Shown in pieces: positions 16,056 to 26,858 of a stretch of DNA of 64,000 nucleotides. The stretch is from Mycobacterium sp. 1081908.1. GTDB lineage: Bacteria; Actinomycetota; Actinomycetes; Mycobacteriales; Mycobacteriaceae. Under the pieces are notes generated by a model that saw only the letters and a program-made list of their open reading frames with translations, was not told the DNA's origin and did not search any database. The stretch lies in the NCBI RefSeq assembly GCF_001673535.1, contig NZ_LZLY01000143.1, positions 1 to 64,000 on the forward strand, in the 5' to 3' direction. A program made the translations under genes and the position numbers. Position 1 is the first letter of the stretch. Each line of letters starts with the position of its first letter.

Positions 16056-16301
16056 ATGGCCACACCCCGCGAGGTCATCGAACTCATCGACGCGCTCGCC
16101 GAAGACATCTACGACGCCTACGACAACCCCCGCCTCTATCCCGCGCCGGAGAAGGCCAAGGCGCTGACGGCGTCGCGCTACCTGGCCCGAAAGCTGGTCA
16201 GGAAGGGCTGGCGCAAGGGCGGCGGCGTCTACCTGCCCCGGTGCCCGTATGGAACCGTCACGTGCTTCGACCCGGAACCGCACCGCCACTGCGAGACGTA
16301 G
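16056..16301 (+). CDS. Small basic hypothetical protein (81 aa)
   Basis: Soluble 81-residue protein with a helical N-terminal half (EVIELIDALAEDIYDAYDN) and a basic C-terminal half containing three cysteines (RCPYG...CFDPEPHRHC), possibly metal-binding. No signal or membrane segment is visible. The 3' end overlaps the convergent DoxX gene by 44 bases. No family recognised; it is kept because the codon bias is normal and the stretch otherwise holds no gene. Confidence 0.5.
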   Translation: MATPREVIELIDALAEDIYDAYDNPRLYPAPEKAKALTASRYLARKLVRKGWRKGGGVYLPRCPYGTVTCFDPEPHRHCET

Positions 16302-16722
16302 CGCGTCCGGCGCGTAGGGCGTCGAGCGAATAGCTCCCACCGCCCACGAAGACGAGCAGGAAGAAGCCGAAGCAGAAGAGGATCGCCAGGAGCCCGCCGT
16401 TGCCCGCCGGTGGATCCCCGACCGGCCAGAGCGCTTTCGGTTGATGCATCCAGAAATAGGCGACCGCCATTTGCCCCGACGCGATGAAAGCGGCCGCGCG
16501 GGTTAACAATCCGGCCGCGATCAGAAGCCCCGTGACAAACTCGATCACACCGGCGTACCAGCCGGGCCAGCTTCCGGCCGCGACGGAAAACGCCGGATGG
16601 ACAGGCCAGGCGAACAGGATATTCGAGCCACACGCGGCGAAGAGCAAGCCGTAGACCAGACGGTAGAGGCTCAGCACGGCGGGCGAATAGTGGGCGAGAC
16701 GTTCGTCGAGAGTGTTCGTCAC
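16258..16722 (-). CDS. DoxX-family membrane protein
   Basis: A 154-residue integral membrane protein with four hydrophobic segments: about 15-38, 56-72, 74-92 and 110-127. The RLVYGLLFAACGSNILF, VIEFVTGLLIAAGLLTR and QMAVAYFWMHQPKALWP pattern is that of DoxX/DoxD-like proteins, some of which work with oxidoreductases in redox balance. GTG 16722 overlaps the stop of the upstream hydrolase by four bases (GTGA), so the pair is an operon. Specific role unknown. Confidence 0.75.
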   Translation of the reverse strand: MTNTLDERLAHYSPAVLSLYRLVYGLLFAACGSNILFAWPVHPAFSVAAGSWPGWYAGVIEFVTGLLIAAGLLTRAAAFIASGQMAVAYFWMHQPKALWPVGDPPAGNGGLLAILFCFGFFLLVFVGGGSYSLDALRAGRATSRSGGAVPGRST

Positions 16723-17615
16723 GACGCATACCTTACGGTCGCAACCCAATCGAGCACGCGACCCCACAGCCGCTGGCGGCTCGACGCCATGTTGTGGCAG
16801 TGCGCGCTGTCGGGCAGCACGACGGTCGTGATGTCGGTGCTGCTGCGGTACAGGACCGCCTCCGCGCGTGGGTCCGGTGAGACGTCGACGACGCCGAAGC
16901 CGACCAGCACCGGAACGTCGATCCGCGCGGCGTGCTCGGCGACCACGCCGGCGATCATCGCGGTGCCGAATACCCGCGGTACCACCGACTTTGCCGTGAC
17001 GCAGTCCGCCGCGACGACGTCGGCGGGCACATCGGCCAGGTGAAACCAGCTCTGCAGGTATTCGCGCGGCCCCTCGGCATAGGGCTCGGGAAGTGCGGCG
17101 AGGATCTGCCGGGCCAGCTCGGCGCGGCCCTCGGCGGTGGCCGCCCGGGCGATGAACCCGGCATCCAGGTTCAGCGGCGCGACGTGCTGATTGGTGCAGC
17201 CGAGGACCGCCAGGCCCGCGTAGCTGGAAAACAGCGACTGCTGAACAATCGCGAGGTACCCGCCCAGGGAATGCGCCACGGCCAGCGCGGGGGCGCGCTC
17301 GCCGGTCACCTCCGGCAGCGCCGAGACGGCCCGCGCGAGCGCGGCGGCGATGTCCGCGAAATCGAAATCGCGTGCCGGCTGGGAACTTTCGCCGGTGCCC
17401 AGCGGATCGATCGTCACGACGGCGTAGCCGTTCCCGGTGGCGAAGTCGGCGAAGCTGTAGCCGCTGCGGCCCGGGTAGCTGAGGTCCCAGTAGTCGCGGC
17501 TGTAGGTGCCGCCCGGCAGGCAGACGAGGATGGCGTCGGCGCCACGGGGCGCCGGGTAATAGGTCGCCGCCAACCATGCCCGCTCGCCGACGACGTCGCT
17601 GACGTCGAACCGCAT
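16719..17615 (-). CDS. Alpha/beta hydrolase
   Basis: Serine hydrolase of about 298 residues. The nucleophile elbow VAHSLGG gives Ser116, an acid candidate lies in GFGVVDVSPD (Asp244 or 248) and the histidine in DSAHCHN (272 or 274), followed by the usual final helix. An oxyanion segment LPGGTYSRDYW is at about 33-43. ATG 17615 is chosen; in-frame GTG codons at 17630 and 17636 would add five or seven residues. Substrate is unknown; esterase or lactonase chemistry is likely. It is coupled to the downstream DoxX gene by GTGA. Confidence 0.75.
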   Translation of the reverse strand: MRFDVSDVVGERAWLAATYYPAPRGADAILVCLPGGTYSRDYWDLSYPGRSGYSFADFATGNGYAVVTIDPLGTGESSQPARDFDFADIAAALARAVSALPEVTGERAPALAVAHSLGGYLAIVQQSLFSSYAGLAVLGCTNQHVAPLNLDAGFIARAATAEGRAELARQILAALPEPYAEGPREYLQSWFHLADVPADVVAADCVTAKSVVPRVFGTAMIAGVVAEHAARIDVPVLVGFGVVDVSPDPRAEAVLYRSSTDITTVVLPDSAHCHNMASSRQRLWGRVLDWVATVRYAS

Positions 17616-17671
17616 GGGCCGGGGCACCCCCACAAAGTAACGCCACGCCGCCCTCCGCAGATATTCACGGC

Positions 17672-18385
17672 ATGATCGGCACCCGCACTGCGGCCGCGGC
17701 CCGGGCCGCCGGCGTCGCCATGCTGGCCGGCGCCACCGCGCTGGGCCTGGCGGTGGGCACCGCGCACGCCGCGCCCGACCCGCCTCGCGGCGAGGGCACG
17801 CTTTACGGCAACCCGGCGGCGGCCGCGCCGTTCTGGCGCTACCAGGGATATGAAGACGACTGCGTGGAAATGGCGGTCGCCGACGTGGTCGGGGAGCTGA
17901 CCGGCAAGCCGCCCTCCGAGCAGGCCATCGTGAAGCTGGCCCAGTCCACCCCGAGCACCGTCCACCCCGGACCGATCTACACGAAGCCAAAGAAGCGCAA
18001 GCCCGGCAGCGGCACCGCGTTCGACGACGAGCCGGCGCTGCTCGCGCATTACGGCATCCACGCCACCTCGACCGACTCGGACAACGCCGCGAAGGCCGGT
18101 GTCCCGACGGGGATGTCGGCGCTTGAGCAGGCTCTGGGCAAGGGCCGCAAGGCGATCGTCGGGGTCAACTCCGAAGTCATCTGGCGCGAGCCCGTCGAGG
18201 ACAAGACCCCGGACGGCCAACCGGAAGCCAATCACGCCGTGGTGGTCACCGGCGTCGACACCGCGGCCGGCGTCGTGCATCTCAACGACAGCGGCACTGA
18301 ACAGGGTCGCGACGAACAGGTCCCGATCGACGTCTTCGCCCGGTCGTGGGCCAGCAGCGACGAGCAGATGACGGTCACCGGTTAG
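17672..18385 (+). CDS. Secreted C39-like (papain-fold) cysteine peptidase
   Basis: Exported protein of 237 residues. The signal peptide ends at about AHA-AP (33). A papain-like triad is visible: Cys64 in YEDDCVEMAV, His188 in NHAVVVTGVD and Asn205/Asp206 in HLNDSG. The order and spacing match the peptidase C39-like domain found in secreted actinobacterial proteins. A basic insertion PKKRKPGSG is at about 106-114. It could cleave peptides or cell-wall-linked substrates outside the membrane. It is divergent from the hydrolase/DoxX pair. Activity is inferred from the triad only. Confidence 0.75.
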   Translation: MIGTRTAAAARAAGVAMLAGATALGLAVGTAHAAPDPPRGEGTLYGNPAAAAPFWRYQGYEDDCVEMAVADVVGELTGKPPSEQAIVKLAQSTPSTVHPGPIYTKPKKRKPGSGTAFDDEPALLAHYGIHATSTDSDNAAKAGVPTGMSALEQALGKGRKAIVGVNSEVIWREPVEDKTPDGQPEANHAVVVTGVDTAAGVVHLNDSGTEQGRDEQVPIDVFARSWASSDEQMTVTG

Positions 18386-18410
18386 GGACGGGAGCCGCAG
18401 CGGCGCACCG

Positions 18411-19907
18411 TTAAAGCCGCGTGCACGGGTCCTGGCAGGAGTGGTTGATGCCGGGCAGCATCTGATGCGCGAAGTCCGCGCCGGTGCGGACGGTCAGCGC
18501 CGCGATGACCGCGCCGGCCAGGCATACGGCGGCGGCGATGATCATCGCCACCGAGAACCCGGGGCCCAGCGGCCGCCCCGGCCCGGCGCTGATGCCGGCC
18601 GCCACCGGCAGCACGGCGACGGCAAGTAACCCGGCGAGGCGCGCGACGGCGTTGTTGACGCCGGAGGCGGTGCCCGCGTAGCTGTCCGGGACGGCGGAGA
18701 GAACCGCGGCGGTCAACGGCGCCACGGTGATCGCCAGCCCGACGCCGAACACGACGACGGCGGGCAGCACCGCGCCGAGATAGGTCGCCCCGGGCGCGAT
18801 CCGCGCCATCAACGCCAGGCCCGCCGCGGCGATCAGCGGGCCGACCGTCATGGGCAACCGCGGACCGACCCGCTGCCAGAGCGCGCCCGCCCATGGCGAG
18901 CCGATCAGCATGATGATCGTCATCGGCATCATCGCCGAACCCGCCGCGAGCGCCGAGTAGTGCAGGCTTTGCTGCAGCTGCAGGGCCAACAGGAACAGCG
19001 CGCCGCCGATGGCCGTGTAGACGGCCAAGGTCGTGAGGTTGGCGCCGGTGAATTGCCGGGATCGCAACAGCGGCAACGGCAGCAGCGGCGATTGCGCGCG
19101 CCGTTCGATCACCGGAAACGCAAGCAGCGCCGCCGCGCCGACGACGGCGGCCGTCGCGGTGACGAATGTCCAACCGCGCGAAGGCGCCTCGATGAGCGCG
19201 TAGATCACCCCGGACAGCCCGACGCTGACGGCGGCGGTCCCCAGGACGTCCGGACGCCCCGGTGCGGTCGGATCGCGCGATTCGGGGATACGCCGGACGG
19301 CGATCCACAGCACCGCCGCGGCCAGCGGGAGGTTCAAAAAGAACACCCAGCGCCACGACGCCGCATCGACGAGCCAGCCGCCGATGAACGGACCGAGCGC
19401 CGTCGTCACGCCCGACATGCCCGCCCAGATCCCGACGGCCCGGCCCCGGTCGTCGTCGACGATGCCGGCGTCGATCAACGCGAGGCTGCCCGGAACCAAC
19501 GCCGCCGCGCCGACACCCTGCGCCAGCCGCGCGCCGACCAGCCATCCGACCGTCGGCGACAGACCGCAGGCGACGGAGGCCGCGGTGAACACGACCAGCC
19601 CGGCAACGAAAACCCGTCGGCGGCCGTAGCGGTCGCCCGCGGCGCCGCCGGTCAGCAGCAGCGCGCTCAGCGTCAGCAGGTAGCCGTCGAGGACCCATTG
19701 TTGACCGGTCAGACCGCCGCCCAGGTCGCGCCCGATGGCCGGCAGCGCGACGTTGACGACGGTGCCGTCCAGCAGCGCGATACCCGAACCGAGGACGGCC
19801 GCGGCGATCAACCACCGCGCACCAGCCGAGGCCAGCGGGAATTGGTTCATGGTTGACGATTCTGCGCCTGGCGCCGTTTCGTCGCCCGCGCGTGGGCTGG
19901 CGTTCAT
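18411..19907 (-). CDS. DHA2-type MFS drug exporter
   Basis: Proton-driven exporter of the EmrB/QacA type with about 14 transmembrane segments. The first helix carries GIALLDGTVVNVALPAIGRDL, motif A is GAAGDRYGRRRVFV and motif C is GPFIGGWLVD. The C-terminus ends HSCQDPCTRL with two cysteines. The start is uncertain: ATG 19907 gives 498 residues, ATG 19850 gives 479, and a GTG at 19970 also reads in frame; none has a good ribosome site. It is divergent from glgP. Substrates are likely lipophilic cations or antibiotics. Confidence 0.82.
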   Translation of the reverse strand: MNASPRAGDETAPGAESSTMNQFPLASAGARWLIAAAVLGSGIALLDGTVVNVALPAIGRDLGGGLTGQQWVLDGYLLTLSALLLTGGAAGDRYGRRRVFVAGLVVFTAASVACGLSPTVGWLVGARLAQGVGAAALVPGSLALIDAGIVDDDRGRAVGIWAGMSGVTTALGPFIGGWLVDAASWRWVFFLNLPLAAAVLWIAVRRIPESRDPTAPGRPDVLGTAAVSVGLSGVIYALIEAPSRGWTFVTATAAVVGAAALLAFPVIERRAQSPLLPLPLLRSRQFTGANLTTLAVYTAIGGALFLLALQLQQSLHYSALAAGSAMMPMTIIMLIGSPWAGALWQRVGPRLPMTVGPLIAAAGLALMARIAPGATYLGAVLPAVVVFGVGLAITVAPLTAAVLSAVPDSYAGTASGVNNAVARLAGLLAVAVLPVAAGISAGPGRPLGPGFSVAMIIAAAVCLAGAVIAALTVRTGADFAHQMLPGINHSCQDPCTRL

Positions 19908-19995
19908 GTCACGGACGTCAGTTGCGCGCCTGATGTGCAAACACCGCTGCCACACTGACTCACCTGCCACCCACCCCTAGGGAGTAGGACCCACG

Positions 19996-22527
<2,532 letters not shown>

Positions 22528-22648
22528 AACTCGGGCAGGCCGCGTGCGGTCACCTCCGCAGTCGCCCCCTATCGCGTCTCCGTGATCTGGATCAGACTGA
22601 AACCGCGACATCGCGTGACGATGACACGGAATCGGCCAGGAGGCGACG

Positions 22649-23488
22649 ATGACTTCTTTGGAATTGCCCAGCGGCGGGACGGCTGATTTCGCGGGGGGCG
22701 ATGTTTATTTCATCGGTAACGCCACCACGTTGATCCGTTTCGCTGGGTTGACGATCCTCACAGATCCGGCCTTCCTGCACAAGGGCGAGCACGTGAATCT
22801 GGGGCATGGCATCTGGGCCCGGCGCGACGTCGAGCCGGCCTGCCAGATCGCCGATCTGCCACCGATCGACCTGATCGTCCTATCGCATTACCACGGTGAT
22901 CATTTCGATGATGTCGCCGCGCGGGAGCTCGACAAAACACTGCCCATCGTCTCGACGGCCGACGCCGTGGACAAGCTAAGCGCTCTGGGTTTCGAGCGGG
23001 GCTATCCGCTGGACACCTGGGGATCCCTGGTGGTGCGAAAAGGCGAGGCGACGCTGAATATCACCGCCATGCCGGGCAAGCACTCTACGGACGAGGCGGT
23101 CAACGACCTGCTGATGCCCGTCAACGGGCACTTGCTTGACTTCAGCCGAAACGCAGATCACCTCTACCGGCTCTACATCACCGGCGACACGATGCTCGTC
23201 GATGCCCTCGACGAGATCCCGCGCCGCTACCCCGACATCGACCTCGGACTGATTCACACGGGTGGCACGACGTTCCTGGTCACGGTGGTCACCATGACGG
23301 GCGAGCAGGGAGTCAGGGCCGTCGAAATCACCAAACCTCGCACCGCCATCCCGATCCACTACAACGACTTCTCGGTATTCCTCTCGGGCCTCGACGACTT
23401 CAAAAAGGCGGCGCAGGCCTCGGCGACGACCACGAAATTCGTCTACCTCGCTCACGGTGAGACATACGCTTTCAAGCCCAACGGGTGA
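22649..23488 (+). CDS. Metallo-beta-lactamase-fold hydrolase
   Basis: Zinc or iron hydrolase of 279 residues. The metal site HYHGDHFD supplies His80, His82, Asp84 and His85; further ligands lie in GKHST and ITGDTM, and PIHYNDF gives the last histidine. It belongs to the UlaG-like/Zn-dependent hydrolase branch of the MBL fold. AGGAGG lies six bases before the ATG. It converges on the SDR with directly abutting stop codons. Substrate unknown. Confidence 0.85.
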   Translation: MTSLELPSGGTADFAGGDVYFIGNATTLIRFAGLTILTDPAFLHKGEHVNLGHGIWARRDVEPACQIADLPPIDLIVLSHYHGDHFDDVAARELDKTLPIVSTADAVDKLSALGFERGYPLDTWGSLVVRKGEATLNITAMPGKHSTDEAVNDLLMPVNGHLLDFSRNADHLYRLYITGDTMLVDALDEIPRRYPDIDLGLIHTGGTTFLVTVVTMTGEQGVRAVEITKPRTAIPIHYNDFSVFLSGLDDFKKAAQASATTTKFVYLAHGETYAFKPNG

Positions 23489-24295
23489 TCATCGATAGCC
23501 CGGCAGGTCCGGCACCCCGCTGGCGGTCAACCAGCCTCCGCCGTCGACGACCAGGACGGCTCCCGTCACATAGGACGCCGCGTCGCTGGCCAGGTACAGC
23601 ACCGCTTCCGCGACCTCCGTGGTGGATCCGGGACGCCGCAGCGGGTTCTGGGTGGTGCGGTGCTGGGCATCGCCGGTGATTCTCTTGACGCCCTCGGTGC
23701 CGGACATCGCGCCGGGGGCAACGACATTCACCCGCACCCCGTCGGGCCCCCATTCGATCGCGCAGGCGCGGCTCAGCGCGTCGACGCCGGCCTTGGCCGA
23801 AACGACGTGCGCCTGCAGGGCCATGCCGCGATACTGGATCGCGGCGCTGATGTTCACCACCGCGCCGCCGTGCTCGCGCAGCCACAGGTCGTACGCGACC
23901 TTCGACACGTTGAAGGTTCCGAGCAGGTCGATGTCGACCACGGCCTTGAATCCCTTTGGGCTGAGGTCGCTTATCGGCACAGGGAAGTTCCCGGCGGCAT
24001 TGTTCACGACGATGTCGAGTTGGCCGTAGGTTCGCAGCACCTCCTCGACGACGGCCGTCACCTCGTCCTCGCGGCGGACGTCGCACACGCCATAACAGGC
24101 CTCAATCCCCTCGTCCCGCAACGTCGCAACCGCCGCTTCGAGATTGGGTTCCTTCCGGCTGCAGATCGCGACGCGGGCGCCGTGGTTGCCCAGAACGCGG
24201 GCGACCTCCAGGCCGAGCCCGGTGGCGCCGCCGGTGACCAACGCGACCTTCCCCTGCAGCAGGTCAGCCCGGAACGGACTGCGGCGGGTGTTCAT
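23489..24295 (-). CDS. 2,4-dienoyl-CoA reductase-like SDR
   Basis: SDR-fold enzyme of 268 residues with TGGATGLG (21-28), NNAAGNFPVP (98-107) and AIEWGPDGVRVN. The usual YxxxK tyrosine is missing: the segment reads QAHVVSAKAG, so Lys168 is present and residue 164 is Val. The AAGNF motif and the His-x-x-Ser-Ala-Lys pattern match peroxisomal-type 2,4-dienoyl-CoA reductases, which reduce dienoyl-CoA with NADPH during breakdown of polyunsaturated acids. This supports the assignment over a generic SDR label. The natural substrate is not established. Confidence 0.8.
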   Translation of the reverse strand: MNTRRSPFRADLLQGKVALVTGGATGLGLEVARVLGNHGARVAICSRKEPNLEAAVATLRDEGIEACYGVCDVRREDEVTAVVEEVLRTYGQLDIVVNNAAGNFPVPISDLSPKGFKAVVDIDLLGTFNVSKVAYDLWLREHGGAVVNISAAIQYRGMALQAHVVSAKAGVDALSRACAIEWGPDGVRVNVVAPGAMSGTEGVKRITGDAQHRTTQNPLRRPGSTTEVAEAVLYLASDAASYVTGAVLVVDGGGWLTASGVPDLPGYR

Positions 24296-24319
24296 GGTCG
24301 CGGCAACCGCTGTTCGGGG

Positions 24320-24598
24320 TTAACCGCTCTCGCGTGATACGTAGACCGCGACATAACCGATCGGGATGCCGGTCCGGTTCGCGATGCACTTCCGCGCCCC
24401 GAGCTCCACCGCGGCCCGACGGCTCACGCGGGCGACCCCACCGATCTCGGGGATCCGGACGATCCACCCGTCCGTAACGCGGCTGACCTCGATGTCGAAG
24501 CACTGGCCGACCGTCGGGCACTGTAGGCGGCGAGCGACCCGGCGCGTAGCGCTGGTGCGAATCAGGTTTGGCCGCCGCAAAGTGGGCTGTATGGGCAT
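24320..24598 (-). CDS. HicB-like domain protein (92 aa)
   Basis: A 92-residue protein whose C-terminal half has a HicB-like partial RNase-H fold: FDIEVSRVTDGWIVRIPEI, then GVARVSRRAAVELGAR and IANRTGIPIGYVAVYV. In this family the domain neutralises a HicA toxin, but many mycobacterial copies are solitary. No HicA-sized ORF lies beside it, so it is probably an orphan antitoxin-like protein. ATG 24598 is chosen; a longer reading to 24634 adds twelve residues. The N-terminal half is very basic. Confidence 0.6.
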   Translation of the reverse strand: MPIQPTLRRPNLIRTSATRRVARRLQCPTVGQCFDIEVSRVTDGWIVRIPEIGGVARVSRRAAVELGARKCIANRTGIPIGYVAVYVSRESG

Positions 24599-24679
24599 GG
24601 CTGCTTTCCCGAGTCGAAGAGGAACCGCGCGCAAGAGTAATGCGACTCAGGCCCAAAAACCTAATCGTGCCAGGCCGCC

Positions 24680-26176
24680 TCAGCTGTCCCAGCTCGGTAT
24701 TAGGCCCAACGTGCGCATCAGCTGGCCCTCGAACCCGGTGAGCAACGAGACGCCGGTGACCGGCGACTGAGGCAGCGGGAAGTTCAGGCCGGGGTCGAGC
24801 GCAGGATTGAACGGGTAGCCGGTGGGCATCATCGACGGCGGTAGGAACCCGAGATCCACCAGGGCGGCCTGCGGGCCCTGGACCGCGCCGTGCACCAGAT
24901 CAGGGACGATCGTGAACGGGTTCGGCAGCTCGAACAGGCTGGCGGGAGTGGGGATGTCGGCGTACTCCCCCGACCCGTAGCCCATGTCGACGATCACCCG
25001 CAGGTCCGGCTGCAGCAGATCGGCCAGCGCGTTGCCGAACGGCTGCGGCACGTACAGGCGTAGCGGCGCGACCAACGGCAGGTTCTGCGTCAGCAGCTCG
25101 TAATACCTGGTTTCGCCCGCATAGCCGGGCGACGTCGGCAGTTGGATCGCGTTGGCGATCTGGCCCGGCGTCGGGTCGACGTAGTCGTGCGTCCCATGGA
25201 AGAGCGCGAACCCCATGAACGCGTTGAGATCGCTGACCGGGTTCAGCACGTACTTGGGCAGGTTGGTCACCATGTCGTACTGATTCGAGAAGATCACGGT
25301 CGGATAGGGCGAGTTGGGGGGCGTCGCCCCGTTCATCAGCACGTCGACCAACGGGATGTACAGGCCGGGGAAGCGTTCGAAGAACCCGCCGTTGGGGTTG
25401 CCGGGATCACCGGTCAAAAAGAACGACAGTTTGCTCGGATCCGGCGGGTTGGCCATCGCCATGAGGTTGCGGATCTCGTTGGTGGCCACCAGCGAACTTT
25501 GTGAGGTGCCGTAGACGACCACCTTGTTGCCCGCCGCGAGTTCGGCGTTGATGTCCGTGTTGAGCAACTGCACGCCCTGCGCCACCGATTGCCCCAGTGT
25601 GAGGTTCCCGAGCTGCGGGGTGAACGGCCAGAACTGCTCCGGCGTATAAATCGCCTGCCCCGAGGCCCCCAGCAGTGGCGACAGCGTGGGGTTGTCGAGG
25701 AAGTTGGCCATGATCGAGCTGACGTACTTGGCGTCCGGCAGGGGGAACGTGGTGCCGCCGACGATCAGCGCCACCGAGCTGTTCGACGGCACGTTCAGCG
25801 GCGGGATGCTCGTGGGGGCGGGGTTCTCGGCCTGCGCGGCGAACGAGGCGAGGGGCGCTTCCAGCTCGCCGATCGCGTCGCGCAGCGCCTGCTGCGCGGC
25901 CTGCTCGGTCGCGGTGTAGGCGACGCCCGCCTCGGTCAGCAGGTGTATCAGCCGCTGCTCGAACGCTTGGCCCTCCGCGGCCAGCTCTCGATAGATCCTC
26001 GATTGATTGATGAACAGCGGCGTGATCGCCGCGCTGACCTCGTCGGCGCCCGCGGGCGCGATGCTGCTCGCCCGGAGCGCCGCGAGGGCGTTGGCCTCCT
26101 CCAGCGCGGCACCGATGTTGCCGACGTCCTCCGCCGCCGACGCCAGCCCCTGAAGAACAACCTGCACCCGGACCAT
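24680..26176 (-). CDS. PE-family protein with PE-PPE serine hydrolase domain
   Basis: Type VII-secretion substrate of about 498 residues. Residues 1-95 form a PE-type helical pair (ASAAEDVGNIGAALEEANA, APAGADEVSAAITPLF, YTATEQAA), but the usual Pro-Glu at the start reads VLQ. From about 130 to 440 is a PE-PPE alpha/beta hydrolase domain with the GxSxS nucleophile in YGTSQSSLVATNE; TGDPGNPNGGFF and HGTHDYVDP are candidate acid and histidine sites. Such proteins act as cell-surface esterases. ATG 26176 is preferred over 26206 because the PE fold begins there. It stands alone, divergent from a DUF732 gene, with a PPE gene about 0.7 kb to the right in the opposite direction. Confidence 0.82.
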   Translation of the reverse strand: MVRVQVVLQGLASAAEDVGNIGAALEEANALAALRASSIAPAGADEVSAAITPLFINQSRIYRELAAEGQAFEQRLIHLLTEAGVAYTATEQAAQQALRDAIGELEAPLASFAAQAENPAPTSIPPLNVPSNSSVALIVGGTTFPLPDAKYVSSIMANFLDNPTLSPLLGASGQAIYTPEQFWPFTPQLGNLTLGQSVAQGVQLLNTDINAELAAGNKVVVYGTSQSSLVATNEIRNLMAMANPPDPSKLSFFLTGDPGNPNGGFFERFPGLYIPLVDVLMNGATPPNSPYPTVIFSNQYDMVTNLPKYVLNPVSDLNAFMGFALFHGTHDYVDPTPGQIANAIQLPTSPGYAGETRYYELLTQNLPLVAPLRLYVPQPFGNALADLLQPDLRVIVDMGYGSGEYADIPTPASLFELPNPFTIVPDLVHGAVQGPQAALVDLGFLPPSMMPTGYPFNPALDPGLNFPLPQSPVTGVSLLTGFEGQLMRTLGLIPSWDS

Positions 26177-26263
26177 TCTGGCCAACGGCGAGCAGGTCCG
26201 CGGCACTTTCGCGGTTGGCCTCTAGACTGGGCCGGCGGAAGCGCGACTGAAGGTGAAGAACCG

Positions 26264-26545
26264 GTGAGGACCCTTACGAAAATCGCCGCCGGCGGGCTCG
26301 TCGTCTCGGCGTTGCTGTTCGGCTCGGGCGTTGCCCACGCCGATAGCTTCCAGGAAAAAGAAAAACAGGCATGCCAGCTGATGGACGATCCGGCCGGCCC
26401 CGAATCAGGTTATGCCCCAGCCGAATACGCGTTCATGACGCTGCGCGCCAAGATGTCGGCCGAGGACGCGCGGAACGCCATGTCTCAGGGCGCCCAGGAC
26501 TTTTGCCCAAACCACATCATCGACCTGCCCGCGAGCTGGCGGTAG
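26264..26545 (+). CDS. Secreted DUF732-like protein (93 aa)
   Basis: Exported 93-residue protein. GTG start, signal peptide with VVSALLFGSG core and cleavage at AHA-DS. The mature part, with one cysteine early (QACQLM) and one late (DFCPNH) around an all-helical core (AEYAFMTLRAKMSAEDARNAMS), fits the DUF732 pattern of mycobacterial secreted proteins. AAGGTGAAG lies before the GTG. Function of the family is unknown. Confidence 0.7.
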   Translation: MRTLTKIAAGGLVVSALLFGSGVAHADSFQEKEKQACQLMDDPAGPESGYAPAEYAFMTLRAKMSAEDARNAMSQGAQDFCPNHIIDLPASWR

Positions 26546-26858
26546 TACCTAGGACCTCGACGTCTTAGCAGCTCAGCAGTATCTTTATTCAGCGGAAATT
26601 CATACGGTTCGCATGAGATAGTCACCAAAGCCGCAAACCGAGCCAGGTGCGCCTTGCCGGTTTCGGACAGCGCGATCAAAGGTGGCTGGACATGTCCAGT
26701 GCGCGTGGCCCGCCGAGAACTCAACTAAGCCGCCGGCGCCCGGAAAACCCGGAGCTGCCGCGATACCCAATCTGTCCCGCATCACCCGGCGCGCCTTGTC
26801 CTGCGCCGCCAAAAAGGGGGGGTTTGCCACCGAAGTCAAGCTAAGGAGATGTGACACA
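26546..26858. other. Intergenic region upstream of PPE gene
   Basis: About 310 bases without a convincing gene. It holds a 14-bp perfect palindrome at 26686-26699, an A5 then G7 homopolymer run at 26811-26822 that ends 36 bases before the PPE start, and the ribosome site AGGAG at 26844-26848. Short open frames on both strands have no recognisable family. Confidence 0.6.
26686..26699. promoter_or_regulatory. 14-bp perfect palindrome, candidate operator
   Basis: CTGGACATGTCCAG reads the same on both strands. It lies 159 bases before the PPE start and about 140 bases after the DUF732 stop. A dimeric regulator could bind it; no cognate regulator is adjacent. Confidence 0.4.

Noticed and set aside
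26485..26724. A 79-codon minus-strand frame before the PPE gene
   Set aside because: It overlaps the end of the DUF732 gene and shows no recognisable domain; a degraded gene cannot be excluded but is not supported.
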